Positions 26,746 through 35,112 of a stretch of DNA of 64,000 nucleotides are shown piece by piece. Location of the stretch: positions 27,604 to 91,603 of the forward strand of contig JAJYQA010000027.1 of NCBI GenBank assembly GCA_021794835.1. Direction: 5' to 3'. Made by a program: the position numbers and the translations under genes. The notes under the pieces were generated by a model. That model had not been told where the DNA came from. It worked only from the letters and a program-made list of their open reading frames with translations, and did not search any database. How positions within the stretch are numbered: position 1 is the stretch's first letter; the number at the start of each line of letters is the position of its first letter. The stretch is from Actinomycetes bacterium. GTDB lineage: Bacteria; Actinomycetota; Aquicultoria; Aquicultorales; Aquicultoraceae.

Positions 26746-27183
26746 ATGTCAGAAAGAAGAAAAGCACGTAAGGACGCGCTGGAAATTTTGTACGAAAAAG
26801 AAATAACCGGCCAACCGCTTGACGTGATTATAAAGAATCGAAAAGTAGCCCGGGCTGAAGAAGCAAGTGAATTTACTGTAGAACTGGTCGAAGGTGTCGA
26901 AAAACATCTCAAGCAGATTGATAGCATTATAAGAGCTCACACGGATAACTGGGCGCTTGAGCGAATGCCAATTGTGGACAGAAACCTAATCCGGATTGGT
27001 CTATATGAATTGCTCTATGAAGAGGATATACCTTATAGTGTTTCTATAAATGAGGCCGTGGAGTTAGCGAAAATCTACGGCATGGAAGAATCTAGCAAGT
27101 TTGTTAATGGTGTTTTGGGAAGAATCGCTACCGAATTAAAAGAGGAAAAGGAAACCGGAAAAGGAAAAAGAGGAGAAGTCTAG
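26746..27183 (+). CDS. nusB: Transcription antitermination factor NusB
   Basis: A 145-residue all-helical protein. It shows [16 protein letters not shown] at the start (RNA-binding basic helix), [17 protein letters not shown] and [29 protein letters not shown], the family core. It binds BoxA RNA with S10 in rRNA antitermination. The C-terminal tail ([14 protein letters not shown]) is encoded by purine-rich DNA with a 7-base periodicity. Start is ATG 26746 or 26743, adjacent codons. It follows accC as in Bacillus. Confidence 0.94.
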   Translation: MSERRKARKDALEILYEKEITGQPLDVIIKNRKVARAEEASEFTVELVEGVEKHLKQIDSIIRAHTDNWALERMPIVDRNLIRIGLYELLYEEDIPYSVSINEAVELAKIYGMEESSKFVNGVLGRIATELKEEKETGKGKRGEV

Positions 27184-27188
27184 GAGTG

Positions 27189-27209
27189 GCGAATTGCGAA
27201 TGTCGAACT
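27189..27209 (+). repeat. GAATT-type heptamer repeat
   Basis: GCGAATT GCGAATG TCGAACT, three units in phase within the 55-base nusB-xseB gap. Confidence 0.6.
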
Positions 27210-27238
27210 ATAAAATTAAGCAAAAGTTGGTGGGATGA

Positions 27239-27478
27239 TTGGAAAATCTAACCTATAATGAAGCATTAGACAGGCTGGAAGAAATTGCCGATCTAGTTAG
27301 AAAAAGAGAGGTTAGCCTCGAAGACTCATTAGATCTACTAGAAGAGAGCATTCGGCTCGCAACTATTTGCAACCAAGAACTAGATTACACCGCCTGGTTG
27401 CCGCAGACCGACGAAGAAATTTCGGGAGAGGATACAGTTGCCAAGCAAATACCCGGAGAATACAAGGCTCCTTATTGA
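27239..27478 (+). CDS. xseB: Exodeoxyribonuclease VII small subunit
   Basis: A 79-residue protein. The two-helix core LTYNEALDRLEEIADLVRKREVSLEDSLDLLEESIRLATIC matches XseB; the C-terminal tail (TAWLPQTDEEISGEDTV) is longer and unlike the usual coiled end. The large subunit gene xseA, which normally lies directly upstream, is absent here. TTG 27239 is the start, with GGTGGG about 10 bases upstream. The 3' end overlaps ispA by 41 bases. Confidence 0.8.
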   Translation: MENLTYNEALDRLEEIADLVRKREVSLEDSLDLLEESIRLATICNQELDYTAWLPQTDEEISGEDTVAKQIPGEYKAPY

Positions 27479-28316
27479 AGAGGGCCTTCGAAAATATTTT
27501 CCCAAAACACGCCGTCCCAAAGAAATCTACGAAGCTATGTCATATAGCTTGTTTTCAGGAGGAAAGCGATTTAGGGCGGTGCTGGTTGTTGAATCGGCAA
27601 GAGTTTTTGGGCGTGACCCGGAGTTTGTTCTGCCGACCGCCTGTGCCGTTGAGTATATCCACACGTATTCACTAATCCATGATGACCTGCCGGCGATCGA
27701 TAACGACTATTTAAGAAGGGGTAAGCCTGCATGCCACACCGTTTATGGTGAGGATGTTGCTATACTTGCCGGCGATGCACTGTATTCCGAGGCATTTCGT
27801 TTGATAAGTGGTGTGCAGGAAGCGGATGACCCCCGGAGGATAATATGGGTAATAAACGAGCTGGCAACGGCCTCCGGCGTAGCCGGTATGGTTGGCGGTC
27901 AGGTTGTGGATATAAAATCCGAAGGGGTAGATGTTGATGCCGAGACTCTCGATTTTATACACGAGAAAAAAACTGGAGAGTTTATAAAAGCATCGGTTCG
28001 CGCTGGCGCAATCCTTGCCGGCGCCACCGAGGCGGAGCTTGACCTTCTAACCGACTACGCAAAGTACCTTGGCTTGGCCTTTCAGATAACTGATGATATT
28101 TTGGATGAAATAGGCGATACCGCGGTTTTAGGAAAAACCGTTGGAAGCGATAAAAGACAAGAAAAAGCGACATACCCCAAGGTTCATGGGCTAGAAGCAG
28201 CAAAAGAGATGGCGAAATTAACAACTGGTAACGCTAGAGACATGCTAAAAGGGCTAAATGGAGACGGAAGCGTTCTTGCCGGCCTGGCCGACTTTGTTTA
28301 TGAGCGGAACTACTAG
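27438..28316 (+). CDS. ispA: Polyprenyl diphosphate synthase (farnesyl/geranylgeranyl type)
   Basis: A 292-residue trans-prenyltransferase. It has GGKRFRAVL, the first aspartate-rich motif DDLPAIDND with the insertion typical of bacterial enzymes, GDALYSEAF, and the second motif QITDDILDE. Residues before the first motif (CAVEYIHTYSLIH, including Tyr-Ile-His-Thr-Tyr) influence product length; C15 or C20 is likely. TTG 27438 has GGAGAGG 7 bases upstream and overlaps xseB. It supplies prenyl diphosphates next to dxs. Confidence 0.92.
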   Translation: MPSKYPENTRLLIEEGLRKYFPKTRRPKEIYEAMSYSLFSGGKRFRAVLVVESARVFGRDPEFVLPTACAVEYIHTYSLIHDDLPAIDNDYLRRGKPACHTVYGEDVAILAGDALYSEAFRLISGVQEADDPRRIIWVINELATASGVAGMVGGQVVDIKSEGVDVDAETLDFIHEKKTGEFIKASVRAGAILAGATEAELDLLTDYAKYLGLAFQITDDILDEIGDTAVLGKTVGSDKRQEKATYPKVHGLEAAKEMAKLTTGNARDMLKGLNGDGSVLAGLADFVYERNY

Positions 28317-28647
28317 GGATTGTCGAATTACGAATTTTTAAATGTCGAATTAAGAACTGGTGAACAGGAATTGTCATTGCGGTGAGACAAGGCCCAAGGG
28401 GCTGCAGTCCCGAGAGAAACGAGGGAACTGAGTGAAACGAGTGACGTGGCAATCTAGATAATACAATCAAAAGTTACTTACTCTTATTACTTGCTTTCAA
28501 TCTTTCCTTTTCACCATTTCACCATTTAGCCTGTGAGCTATGAGCTAATATAGGTGATCAACCAGTATAGTTCCGTGCAAGACAAGATAGAGGTATAATA
28601 TTAAAAATATAATTAATGGCGGGAGTTAAGGGTAAAAGAAGGGTGAT
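28317..28647 (+). repeat. Gene-free spacer ispA-dxs filled with composite repeats
   Basis: In this 331-base stretch I see, in order: GAATT-type heptamers (28323-28370: TCGAATT ACGAATT TTTAAAT GTCGAAT then TGGTGAA CAGGAAT); a unit of about 85 bases from TGTCATTGCGGTGAGACAAG to GACGTGGCAATCTAG (28374-28457) with internal GAAACGAG repeats, resembling dispersed repeats known from many environmental genomes; an 8-base repeat AAATGGTG twice (minus strand, about 28511-28527); GTGAGCT ATGAGCT heptamers (28533-28546); and a promoter. No open reading frame or tRNA is evident. Confidence 0.6.
28571..28599 (+). promoter_or_regulatory. Sigma-70-type promoter for dxs
   Basis: TTCCGT (28571-28576), 17-base spacer, TATAAT (28594-28599). 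The -10 is perfect and the -35 weak. It lies 48 bases before the dxs ATG. Confidence 0.5.
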
Positions 28648-30597
28648 ATGGACTACAAAATACTGAACACGATCAAGACGCCAAAAGACCTAGAACATTT
28701 ATCACACGCCGAGCTGGCCCAATTGGCAACCGAGATACGGTCACGTTTGATCGAAATTGTTTCCGAAACGGGAGGGCATTTAGCACCAAGTCTTGGCGTG
28801 GTCGAGCTCACCATCGCTCTTCACCGCTCTCTTAACAGCCCGAAGGATAAAATTATCTGGGACGTCGGCCATCAGAGCTACGTCCATAAGATTTTAACCG
28901 GAAGAAATGAGACATTCTCGACCCTTCGCCAGTATGGCGGGCTTGCGGGTTTCCCAAAGAAGGGCGAGAGCGAGCATGATTTCTTGGACAGTGGCCATGC
29001 CAGTAACTCGATAAGCTTTGCCCTGGGTATGGCCGAGGCCCGTGATAAAAAAGGCGGGAAAGAGCACATAATTGTTGTAATAGGAGACGGCTCGCTTACC
29101 GGAGGTATGGCCTATGAGGCACTAAACCAGGCCGGCCATCTTGAGACTCGCCTGGTCGTTGTTTTAAACGACAACGAGATGTCTATCTCGCCAAACGTCG
29201 GGGCGATGTCAAGTTACCTCGCTCAAGTAAGACTTGACCCCACGCACACCAGGCTTCGCAAGGAAATCGAGCAGAGGATAAAGAAACTTCCCGCTATCGG
29301 CGGGCTTGTTTACGACATCGGAATGCATATAAAAGAAAGCGTAAAGGCTCTTCTTGTCCCGGGTATGCTCTTTGAGGAACTTGGATTTACCTATATCGGC
29401 CCGCTAGACGGCCACGACATAGGAGAGCTTGAGCGCAATCTTGTGCTTGCTAAACAGGTCGAGGGTCCGGTATTGATACATGCGATAACCAAAAAGGGCC
29501 TCGGATATGCCCCGGCAGTTGAGAAGCCGGAGAAGTGGCACGGTATTGCGCCGTTTGTAAAAAGAACGGGTGAGCCACGCTCAACAAGCGATGTTCCAAC
29601 GTTTACTCAAGTTTTTGGAGATACCCTGGTCAATCTGGGCAATAAGAATGACAAGATTGTAGGTATAACGGCAGCGATGACAAGCGGAACCGGACTGGAT
29701 AGGTTTGCAAAGGCGCATCCTGACAGGTTCTACGATGTCGGCATTGCCGAGCAGCATGCCGTGACGTTTGCGGCGGGTCTTGCCATGGAAGGTTTCCAAC
29801 CAGTTGTGGCAATATACTCGACGTTTTTACAGAGATCCTTGGATCAGATAATTGAGGATGTAAATCTACAGGAGCTTCCGGTGGTTTTTGCGGTAGATAG
29901 AGCCGGTATAGTTGGCGAAGATGGCCCGACGCATCACGGGGCCTTTGACCTATCCTATTTAAGAAGCATTCCTGGCTTGATTATTATGGCCCCGAAGGAC
30001 GAAGATGAGCTTCGCCATATGCTCTTCACTGCTCTTAAGATGAAGAGAGCTGTTGCGATAAGGTATCCCAGAGATAAAGGTTTCGGGGTAGAGATATCCA
30101 AAGACTACCGCATTATTCCCGAGGGCAAGGGCGAGATACTTGTCGAGGGAAGCGATGTTTGTCTCTTGGCCGTGGGCAGAATGGTTCAGAACTCGGTTGA
30201 CGCGGCCACTATGTTACGAGATCGCGGGGTGTCTGCCTCGGTAGTTAATATGAGATTCGTAAAACCGCTTGATACCGAGTTGGTTGCCTGGGCGGCTGAA
30301 AACCACAAGCTGGTTGTAACCGTTGAGGAAAACTCAATAATAGGTGGATTTGGATCGGGTGTTCTGGAAACTATGGCCGAGCTTGGCTTAAGCATACCGG
30401 TGCATCGCCTGGGCCTTCCCGACAGGTTTATATCCCATGGGTCAATGAAGCGGCTTCTTGCAGAGGTTGGCCTTGATGCCAACGGTATTGCCTATAGCGT
30501 TAACCGCAAGCTTGATGAGATAGGCGGAAAGGCGCACTCCAAAGTGGCCGTTAAAAGGGCTGCCGGGAAGCGTACCTCGGTCTTTAAGAAATTCTAA
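28648..30597 (+). CDS. dxs: 1-deoxy-D-xylulose-5-phosphate synthase
   Basis: A 649-residue thiamine-diphosphate enzyme that condenses pyruvate and glyceraldehyde-3-phosphate, the first step of the MEP pathway. Motifs: GHLAPSLGVVELTIALH, WDVGHQSYVHKILTGR, the ThDP-binding GDGSLTGGMAYEALNQAG through LNDNEMSIS, catalytic Glu in DVGIAEQHAVTFAAG, and DRAGIVGEDGPTHHGAFD. Length is slightly above the usual 620-640 because of a basic C-terminal tail. TlyA follows 9 bases after the stop. Confidence 0.96.
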   Translation: MDYKILNTIKTPKDLEHLSHAELAQLATEIRSRLIEIVSETGGHLAPSLGVVELTIALHRSLNSPKDKIIWDVGHQSYVHKILTGRNETFSTLRQYGGLAGFPKKGESEHDFLDSGHASNSISFALGMAEARDKKGGKEHIIVVIGDGSLTGGMAYEALNQAGHLETRLVVVLNDNEMSISPNVGAMSSYLAQVRLDPTHTRLRKEIEQRIKKLPAIGGLVYDIGMHIKESVKALLVPGMLFEELGFTYIGPLDGHDIGELERNLVLAKQVEGPVLIHAITKKGLGYAPAVEKPEKWHGIAPFVKRTGEPRSTSDVPTFTQVFGDTLVNLGNKNDKIVGITAAMTSGTGLDRFAKAHPDRFYDVGIAEQHAVTFAAGLAMEGFQPVVAIYSTFLQRSLDQIIEDVNLQELPVVFAVDRAGIVGEDGPTHHGAFDLSYLRSIPGLIIMAPKDEDELRHMLFTALKMKRAVAIRYPRDKGFGVEISKDYRIIPEGKGEILVEGSDVCLLAVGRMVQNSVDAATMLRDRGVSASVVNMRFVKPLDTELVAWAAENHKLVVTVEENSIIGGFGSGVLETMAELGLSIPVHRLGLPDRFISHGSMKRLLAEVGLDANGIAYSVNRKLDEIGGKAHSKVAVKRAAGKRTSVFKKF

Positions 30598-30606
30598 GTT
30601 GGCGCT

Positions 30607-31410
30607 ATGGTGAAGAAACGGGCTGATGCCTATCTTGCGGAAACCGGAATAGCAAGTAGTCGCGAGCAGGCACACCGGCTTATAGAAGAGGGGAAAGTAT
30701 TTGCGAATGGAAAGCCGGTGGCTAAGCCGGCAAGCCTCATTGAAGCTGGTAGCCATATTACCTTACTTGAAAAGTCCTCGTATGTATCCCGGGGCGGTCT
30801 TAAGCTTGAGAAAGCCCTTCACGTTTTTGGAATAAATCCCGAAAGAAAAGTCGGCATTGATGTTGGTGCATCTACGGGTGGTTTTACCGATTGCCTCCTT
30901 AAACATGGCGCAAGGCAGGTTGTCGCAATTGATGTTGGCTATGGCCAACTTGCCTGGCCGCTCAGGCATGATCCCAGGGTCGTCGTGATGGAGAGAACCA
31001 ATATCCGTTATGTAAAACCTGAAGACCTCCCAAATCTAGCTGATATAATCACGATTGATGTATCCTTTATCTCCCTTACGAAAGTCCACGAAAGCGTAGC
31101 TAGGTTGCTTAAGCCGGATGGTGTGATAATCGCGCTAGTTAAGCCGCAGTTTGAGGCCGGTAGAGAGCGTGTCGGCAAGAAAGGCGTGGTTAAAGACCCC
31201 GAAGTACATAAAGATATTTTGCGACATATCTGGGATTTTTACGAGCGGAGCGGAATGTTTGTGCGGGGACTTACTTTTTCGCCGATCAAGGGTCCTGAAG
31301 GAAATATCGAGTTTCTTATGTACATCTCGCGGCAGGATTCAGCTGCTTTAGGAACCGAAAAAGAAGAGATGATAAGCAAGATCGTAGAAGAGGCGCATCG
31401 TAGCCTCTAA
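30607..31410 (+). CDS. tlyA: TlyA family rRNA 2'-O-methyltransferase
   Basis: A 267-residue protein with an S4 RNA-binding domain (residues 1-62: RADAYLAETGIASSREQAHRLIEEG) and an FtsJ-like SAM domain starting YVSRGGLKLEKAL, with the SAM loop IDVGASTGGFTDCLLKHGA. Mycobacterial TlyA methylates C1409 of 16S and C1920 of 23S rRNA. The order dxs-tlyA fits Firmicutes, and tlyA-nadK-recN fits Actinobacteria, so this gene marks the join. Confidence 0.93.
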   Translation: MVKKRADAYLAETGIASSREQAHRLIEEGKVFANGKPVAKPASLIEAGSHITLLEKSSYVSRGGLKLEKALHVFGINPERKVGIDVGASTGGFTDCLLKHGARQVVAIDVGYGQLAWPLRHDPRVVVMERTNIRYVKPEDLPNLADIITIDVSFISLTKVHESVARLLKPDGVIIALVKPQFEAGRERVGKKGVVKDPEVHKDILRHIWDFYERSGMFVRGLTFSPIKGPEGNIEFLMYISRQDSAALGTEKEEMISKIVEEAHRSL

Positions 31411-31450
31411 CTTTTATTAACCGGCAGCACTAAGCAACTAGATATACTGC

Positions 31451-31486
31451 GTGCCAATTTGGCACAAATATCTTATAATATATAAG
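31451..31486 (+). promoter_or_regulatory. Two consecutive 15-bp palindromes upstream of nadK, with a TATAAT
   Basis: GTGCCAATTTGGCAC (31451-31465) and CTTATAATATATAAG (31472-31486) are both perfect palindromes around 1-base and 3-base centres. The second contains a TATAAT -10 box. A dimeric regulator at the first site would sit on the -35 region. The regulator is unknown. Confidence 0.5.
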
Positions 31487-31525
31487 GTTGTAATATTGAG
31501 TGACGGGGGCTGAATAAGCAATCCT

Positions 31526-32392
31526 ATGCCTACCAAAATAAATACTATAACGGTCGTCCCAAACCTGGAGAAAGCTGATGTCCCAAGCATCACTTCAGAC
31601 CTTATTGAATGGTTTAGTGAACGCGATGTTAAGGCTGTAATCCCCGAGGGCAATGCCATAGAGCTTGGACGCCCTGATTTAGCGGGCGATGATCTAGCGA
31701 TTCAAGGTAGCGGGGCTGCAGTATGTCTGGGTGGCGACGGCACCATCTTAAGGGCCGTTCGTATGCTAAAGGGTGCGCCGGTTCCAATAGTCGGAATTAA
31801 TCTTGGCCGGGTCGGGTTTTTATCGGAAGTCGAGTACGCCGACATGTACCCGGCCATGGAGAGATTGATTAATGGTGGTTTTAGTGTTGATAAGCGAATG
31901 ATGCTTAAATGCACCGTTAGGACTGGCGATATCGCGCAGGATTACCTTGCATTAAACGAAATAGTTATAGAGCGAAGCTGCTTACAACGCATGCTGGTTA
32001 TGGACGTCTATATAAACGATATCCCGTTTAGCAGGTACACGGCCGATGGTCTGATATTTGCCACACCTACCGGATCGACCGCCTATTTGTTTTCCGCTGG
32101 CGGTCCGGTGGTCTCGCCAGCAAACGAGCTCATTCTTTTTGCACCGATTAATCCACACTCGCTCTTTGATAGGACGGTGGTTTTGGGAGCACAGGATAGG
32201 CTAAAGATTGAACTTACCAAGAGTCTAGATGCCACTATAGGTGTTGACGGCTTCCCCGTTTTAGAAACGGTAGTCAATTCTTTTGTTATCGAGAAGGCGG
32301 ATTCAAAAGTCCTTCTTATAAAACTAAAAGAAAAAAGCTTTTATACTCGGTTTAAGGAAAAGCTTCGCGTTTGGGATACCTGGCTGCGTTAG
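31526..32392 (+). CDS. nadK: NAD kinase
   Basis: A 288-residue enzyme that phosphorylates NAD to NADP. It carries the diacylglycerol-kinase-like GGDGTILRAVRML, NLGRVGFLSEV, and TPTGSTAYLFSAGGPVVSP. The last motif normally reads TPTGSTAYSLSAGGP; here Ser is replaced by Leu. It is followed 8 bases later by recN, as in Mycobacterium (ppnK-recN). Confidence 0.94.
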   Translation: MPTKINTITVVPNLEKADVPSITSDLIEWFSERDVKAVIPEGNAIELGRPDLAGDDLAIQGSGAAVCLGGDGTILRAVRMLKGAPVPIVGINLGRVGFLSEVEYADMYPAMERLINGGFSVDKRMMLKCTVRTGDIAQDYLALNEIVIERSCLQRMLVMDVYINDIPFSRYTADGLIFATPTGSTAYLFSAGGPVVSPANELILFAPINPHSLFDRTVVLGAQDRLKIELTKSLDATIGVDGFPVLETVVNSFVIEKADSKVLLIKLKEKSFYTRFKEKLRVWDTWLR

Positions 32393-32400
32393 GTGAATAA

Positions 32401-34143
32401 ATGCTGCAAGAGCTTTACATAAGCAACTTAGCCCTTATAGATAAAGCACGAGTCCAATTTGGCGATGGATTGAATATACTTACCGGCGAGACCGGGGCCG
32501 GTAAGACGGTCATTGTAGGTGCGGTAAATCTTCTACTGGGTAGCCGCGCCGATACGTCCCTTATCAGAAGGGGAAGTGGCAAAGCCGAGGTGCAGGGCCT
32601 TTTCTCAATCCCGCCAGGGCTTAAAGTCATGGATGAAAAAATCAGCGATCTTATCGAGGACGAAGACCAGCTTATTGTACGCCGCATATTGTCCTCAGAT
32701 GGTAAGAATAAGTGCTATGTTAACGACCGTATGGTAACGCTTGGGACATTGTCTGATATTACCAGACATCTAATCGACCTTCATGGTCAACACGAACACC
32801 AATCCCTTTTTAAAATATCCTCACACATAGACTTTCTTGATAAGTACGGCGGCGAAGAGCTGCTTGGGCTTCGCCGGCAGTTCCAAGAAAAAAGCAGGGC
32901 GCTAAGAAATCTAAGACAAGAACTTTCACATCTTAAGCTCGCCGAGAGAGAGCTTCTTGCCAAAAAGGATCTTCTTGAGTTTCAAATAAACGAGATAGAG
33001 AAGGCGGCTCTTGCCCCCGGCGAGGATATCGAGATTGCTAAAGAGCGGGATATCCTAAGAAACGCCGAGAAAATATACGCTGCCCTTGCCAATTCAAACA
33101 GCCTGCTTACGGAAAATGCAGAAATCACCCCGGCTACCGAACTTATCGCGCAGGCTGTCGATGAGCTACGGGCAATCTCTAATCTGGATCAAGACCTTGC
33201 TCTTATGGCCGATCGGTTAAACGGACTTTTAATAGAAATCGAAGATTGTGCGGCAAATCTTAGGGATTATAGCTTAAGGCTTGATTTTCCATCGGGAAGG
33301 CTGCAAGAAGTAGAAGATCGCCTGGCTTTGCTATCCCTTTTAAAGAAAAAGTACGGATCTACAATAGAAGAAATCCTTACCTATAAGGATGGGGCGTCTA
33401 GGGAGCTTCTTCTTTGCGATACCTCGAGCGAGAGGATAGAAAAGCTCGGGGCGGATATCCAGGAGGCTGAAAAAGAGCTCTTAGAGATTGCTGTCTCGCA
33501 AAGCGACAGGCGAAAGGAGGTGGCGCGAAAGTTTGCAGAAGAAGTAAGAAGAGAACTCGCAGATTTAGATATGCCAAGCGCAAGTTTTGAGGTATCATTT
33601 AGCAGGGAGCAAGATGACGACGGATTATTCGTTGGCAGGGAGAAGGTAAAACTCCTTTTGTATGGAATAGACAAAGTAGAGTTCATGGTATCGGCAAACA
33701 AGGGAGAGCCAGCTATGCCCCTAGTAAAAATAGCGTCGGGGGGCGAGATATCAAGAGTTATGCTGGCATTAAAGATAGTGCTGGCCGATGCGGATGAGGT
33801 GCCCACCCTTATCTTCGATGAAGTGGATGCGGGGATAGGGGGCAAAACCGCCACGGCGGTTGGGCAAAAGATGTCGATTTTAAGCCGGAGGCACCAAGTA
33901 ATGGCAGTCACACATCTGCCGCAGATTGCAAGCTTTGCCGATAAGCATTTCTCGGTAGCAAAGCGGGAGGTTGCCAACCGCACGATAACTGAGGTTAGGG
34001 AGCTTTTAAGCCAGGATAGAATAGGCGAGGTGGCAAGGCTATTAAGCGGTGCCCTTTCAGAAGTGTCGCTTAAACATGCAGGAGAGTTGGTAGAAGAAGC
34101 GCGGAAGAGTAAATACGAGTTGATTGATGAAAAAACGAACTAA
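32401..34143 (+). CDS. recN: DNA repair protein RecN
   Basis: A 580-residue SMC-like ATPase. The N-terminal half has Walker A GETGAGKTVIVGAVNLLLG and LIDLHGQHEHQSL. A coiled-coil arm runs from about residue 155 to 400. The C-terminal half has the signature IASGGEISRVMLALKIVLA, Walker B TLIFDEVDAGIGGKTA, and the His-loop VTHLPQIAS. It acts in double-strand break repair. It overlaps the next gene by 17-20 bases. Confidence 0.95.
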   Translation: MLQELYISNLALIDKARVQFGDGLNILTGETGAGKTVIVGAVNLLLGSRADTSLIRRGSGKAEVQGLFSIPPGLKVMDEKISDLIEDEDQLIVRRILSSDGKNKCYVNDRMVTLGTLSDITRHLIDLHGQHEHQSLFKISSHIDFLDKYGGEELLGLRRQFQEKSRALRNLRQELSHLKLAERELLAKKDLLEFQINEIEKAALAPGEDIEIAKERDILRNAEKIYAALANSNSLLTENAEITPATELIAQAVDELRAISNLDQDLALMADRLNGLLIEIEDCAANLRDYSLRLDFPSGRLQEVEDRLALLSLLKKKYGSTIEEILTYKDGASRELLLCDTSSERIEKLGADIQEAEKELLEIAVSQSDRRKEVARKFAEEVRRELADLDMPSASFEVSFSREQDDDGLFVGREKVKLLLYGIDKVEFMVSANKGEPAMPLVKIASGGEISRVMLALKIVLADADEVPTLIFDEVDAGIGGKTATAVGQKMSILSRRHQVMAVTHLPQIASFADKHFSVAKREVANRTITEVRELLSQDRIGEVARLLSGALSEVSLKHAGELVEEARKSKYELIDEKTN

Positions 34144-35011
34144 GATTATAGTTTTAGCTAAAATCCCAACCGATATTGCAGCTAAAGCGAGAGGTGAGGT
34201 ATCAGTTGGGGCTTCAGCTGAGAGCGCGGCCAGGCGCATAGCAGTAAAGCGGATCATTAGGAGAAGGAAGCGGCTTTTAAGGCTCCGAAGAGGTCTGCTG
34301 GCAATATCAATAGTCATTTTGCTTGGGGCTATGAGCTATGTCGTAAGGGGGTTTGGTGCGGCCAAGAGTGACCATCACTATGCGGTGAAAACCAAAGCAG
34401 TTGATGCACAACTGCTGGCAAACAAGCAAATTTACAACTGCTTTGTCACGGTCGGCTCAACCGGTCTGAAGCTATCTTTGCCAGCAAAGTTTGGCAATGT
34501 AATAGGGGTAGGGTTTCATCAGGCCGAGAGAAAAAATGCTTATCCAATGGTCCCAACGGTAGCTTGCTTTGGTATAAACGAGACTACGACAACTGTGCGA
34601 AACGCTATTTTAAGTTCGAAAGGTCCTGTGCTGTTTACAATGTCCTCCCGCGGACGCGGAAGCCCATTTACGTCCGCGGCAGATATAGCACTATTGCCAG
34701 ATTCAGATGTTTATAGTCCAGTCGACGGTGTAGTCACGCTGGTTAGGACATATAACTTATATGGCCGGCTGATGGATTACCAAGTGGATATACAACCGGA
34801 TGGGCATCCAGATTTAAGAGTTGCAATAATACATATTAAGAATATACAAGCAGCGAATGGACAGAGGGTAACGCGTCAAAAAACGATTATAGGGCGAATG
34901 AGGCCTTTGCCTGAGATATCAAGCCAAATACTAGAGTACTTACCGCATCAAGCCGACCATGTTCATATCCAAGTTAATCCTGCAACGGCAGAGGATAATG
35001 TCAGGGACTAA
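34127..35011 (+). CDS. Membrane-anchored degenerate M23/LytM-like protein
   Basis: A 294-residue protein of uncertain function. It has a basic cytoplasmic N-terminus (RRIAVKRIIRRRKRLLRLRR), one transmembrane helix (about residues 62-82), and an extracytoplasmic region. Its C-terminal half reads SPVDGVVTLVRTYNLYGR...VAIIHIKNI...GQRVTRQKTIIGRM...HVHIQV, which looks like the lipoyl/M23 metallopeptidase fold (normally P.dG.V...g..v.i.H, ending HLHFEV). The first zinc ligands (HxxxD) are not visible, so it may be a non-catalytic LytM domain that regulates cell wall hydrolases. ATG 34127 lies inside the recN 3' end. SteA/SteB, which control a cell wall hydrolase in Corynebacterium, follow. Confidence 0.6.
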   Translation: MKKRTKIIVLAKIPTDIAAKARGEVSVGASAESAARRIAVKRIIRRRKRLLRLRRGLLAISIVILLGAMSYVVRGFGAAKSDHHYAVKTKAVDAQLLANKQIYNCFVTVGSTGLKLSLPAKFGNVIGVGFHQAERKNAYPMVPTVACFGINETTTTVRNAILSSKGPVLFTMSSRGRGSPFTSAADIALLPDSDVYSPVDGVVTLVRTYNLYGRLMDYQVDIQPDGHPDLRVAIIHIKNIQAANGQRVTRQKTIIGRMRPLPEISSQILEYLPHQADHVHIQVNPATAEDNVRD

Positions 35012-35112
35012 GCCAAGGCCGTAACTTATCAGCCGTCCAGTACATTGCAAAGATAGGAAAACTAATGTTAAGGTAAAAACAATGCCGATAGTCGATTTTG
35101 AAAAGGTGTGTT

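Noticed and set aside
28318..28647. Possible RNA gene in the ispA-dxs spacer
   Set aside because: No tRNA, 6S or SRP-like fold could be recognised; the sequence is explained by several repeat families and a promoter.
31451..31480. TTTGGCAC near nadK as a sigma-54 -24 box
   Set aside because: The required TTGC-type -12 element at the correct distance is missing; a palindromic operator explains the bases better.
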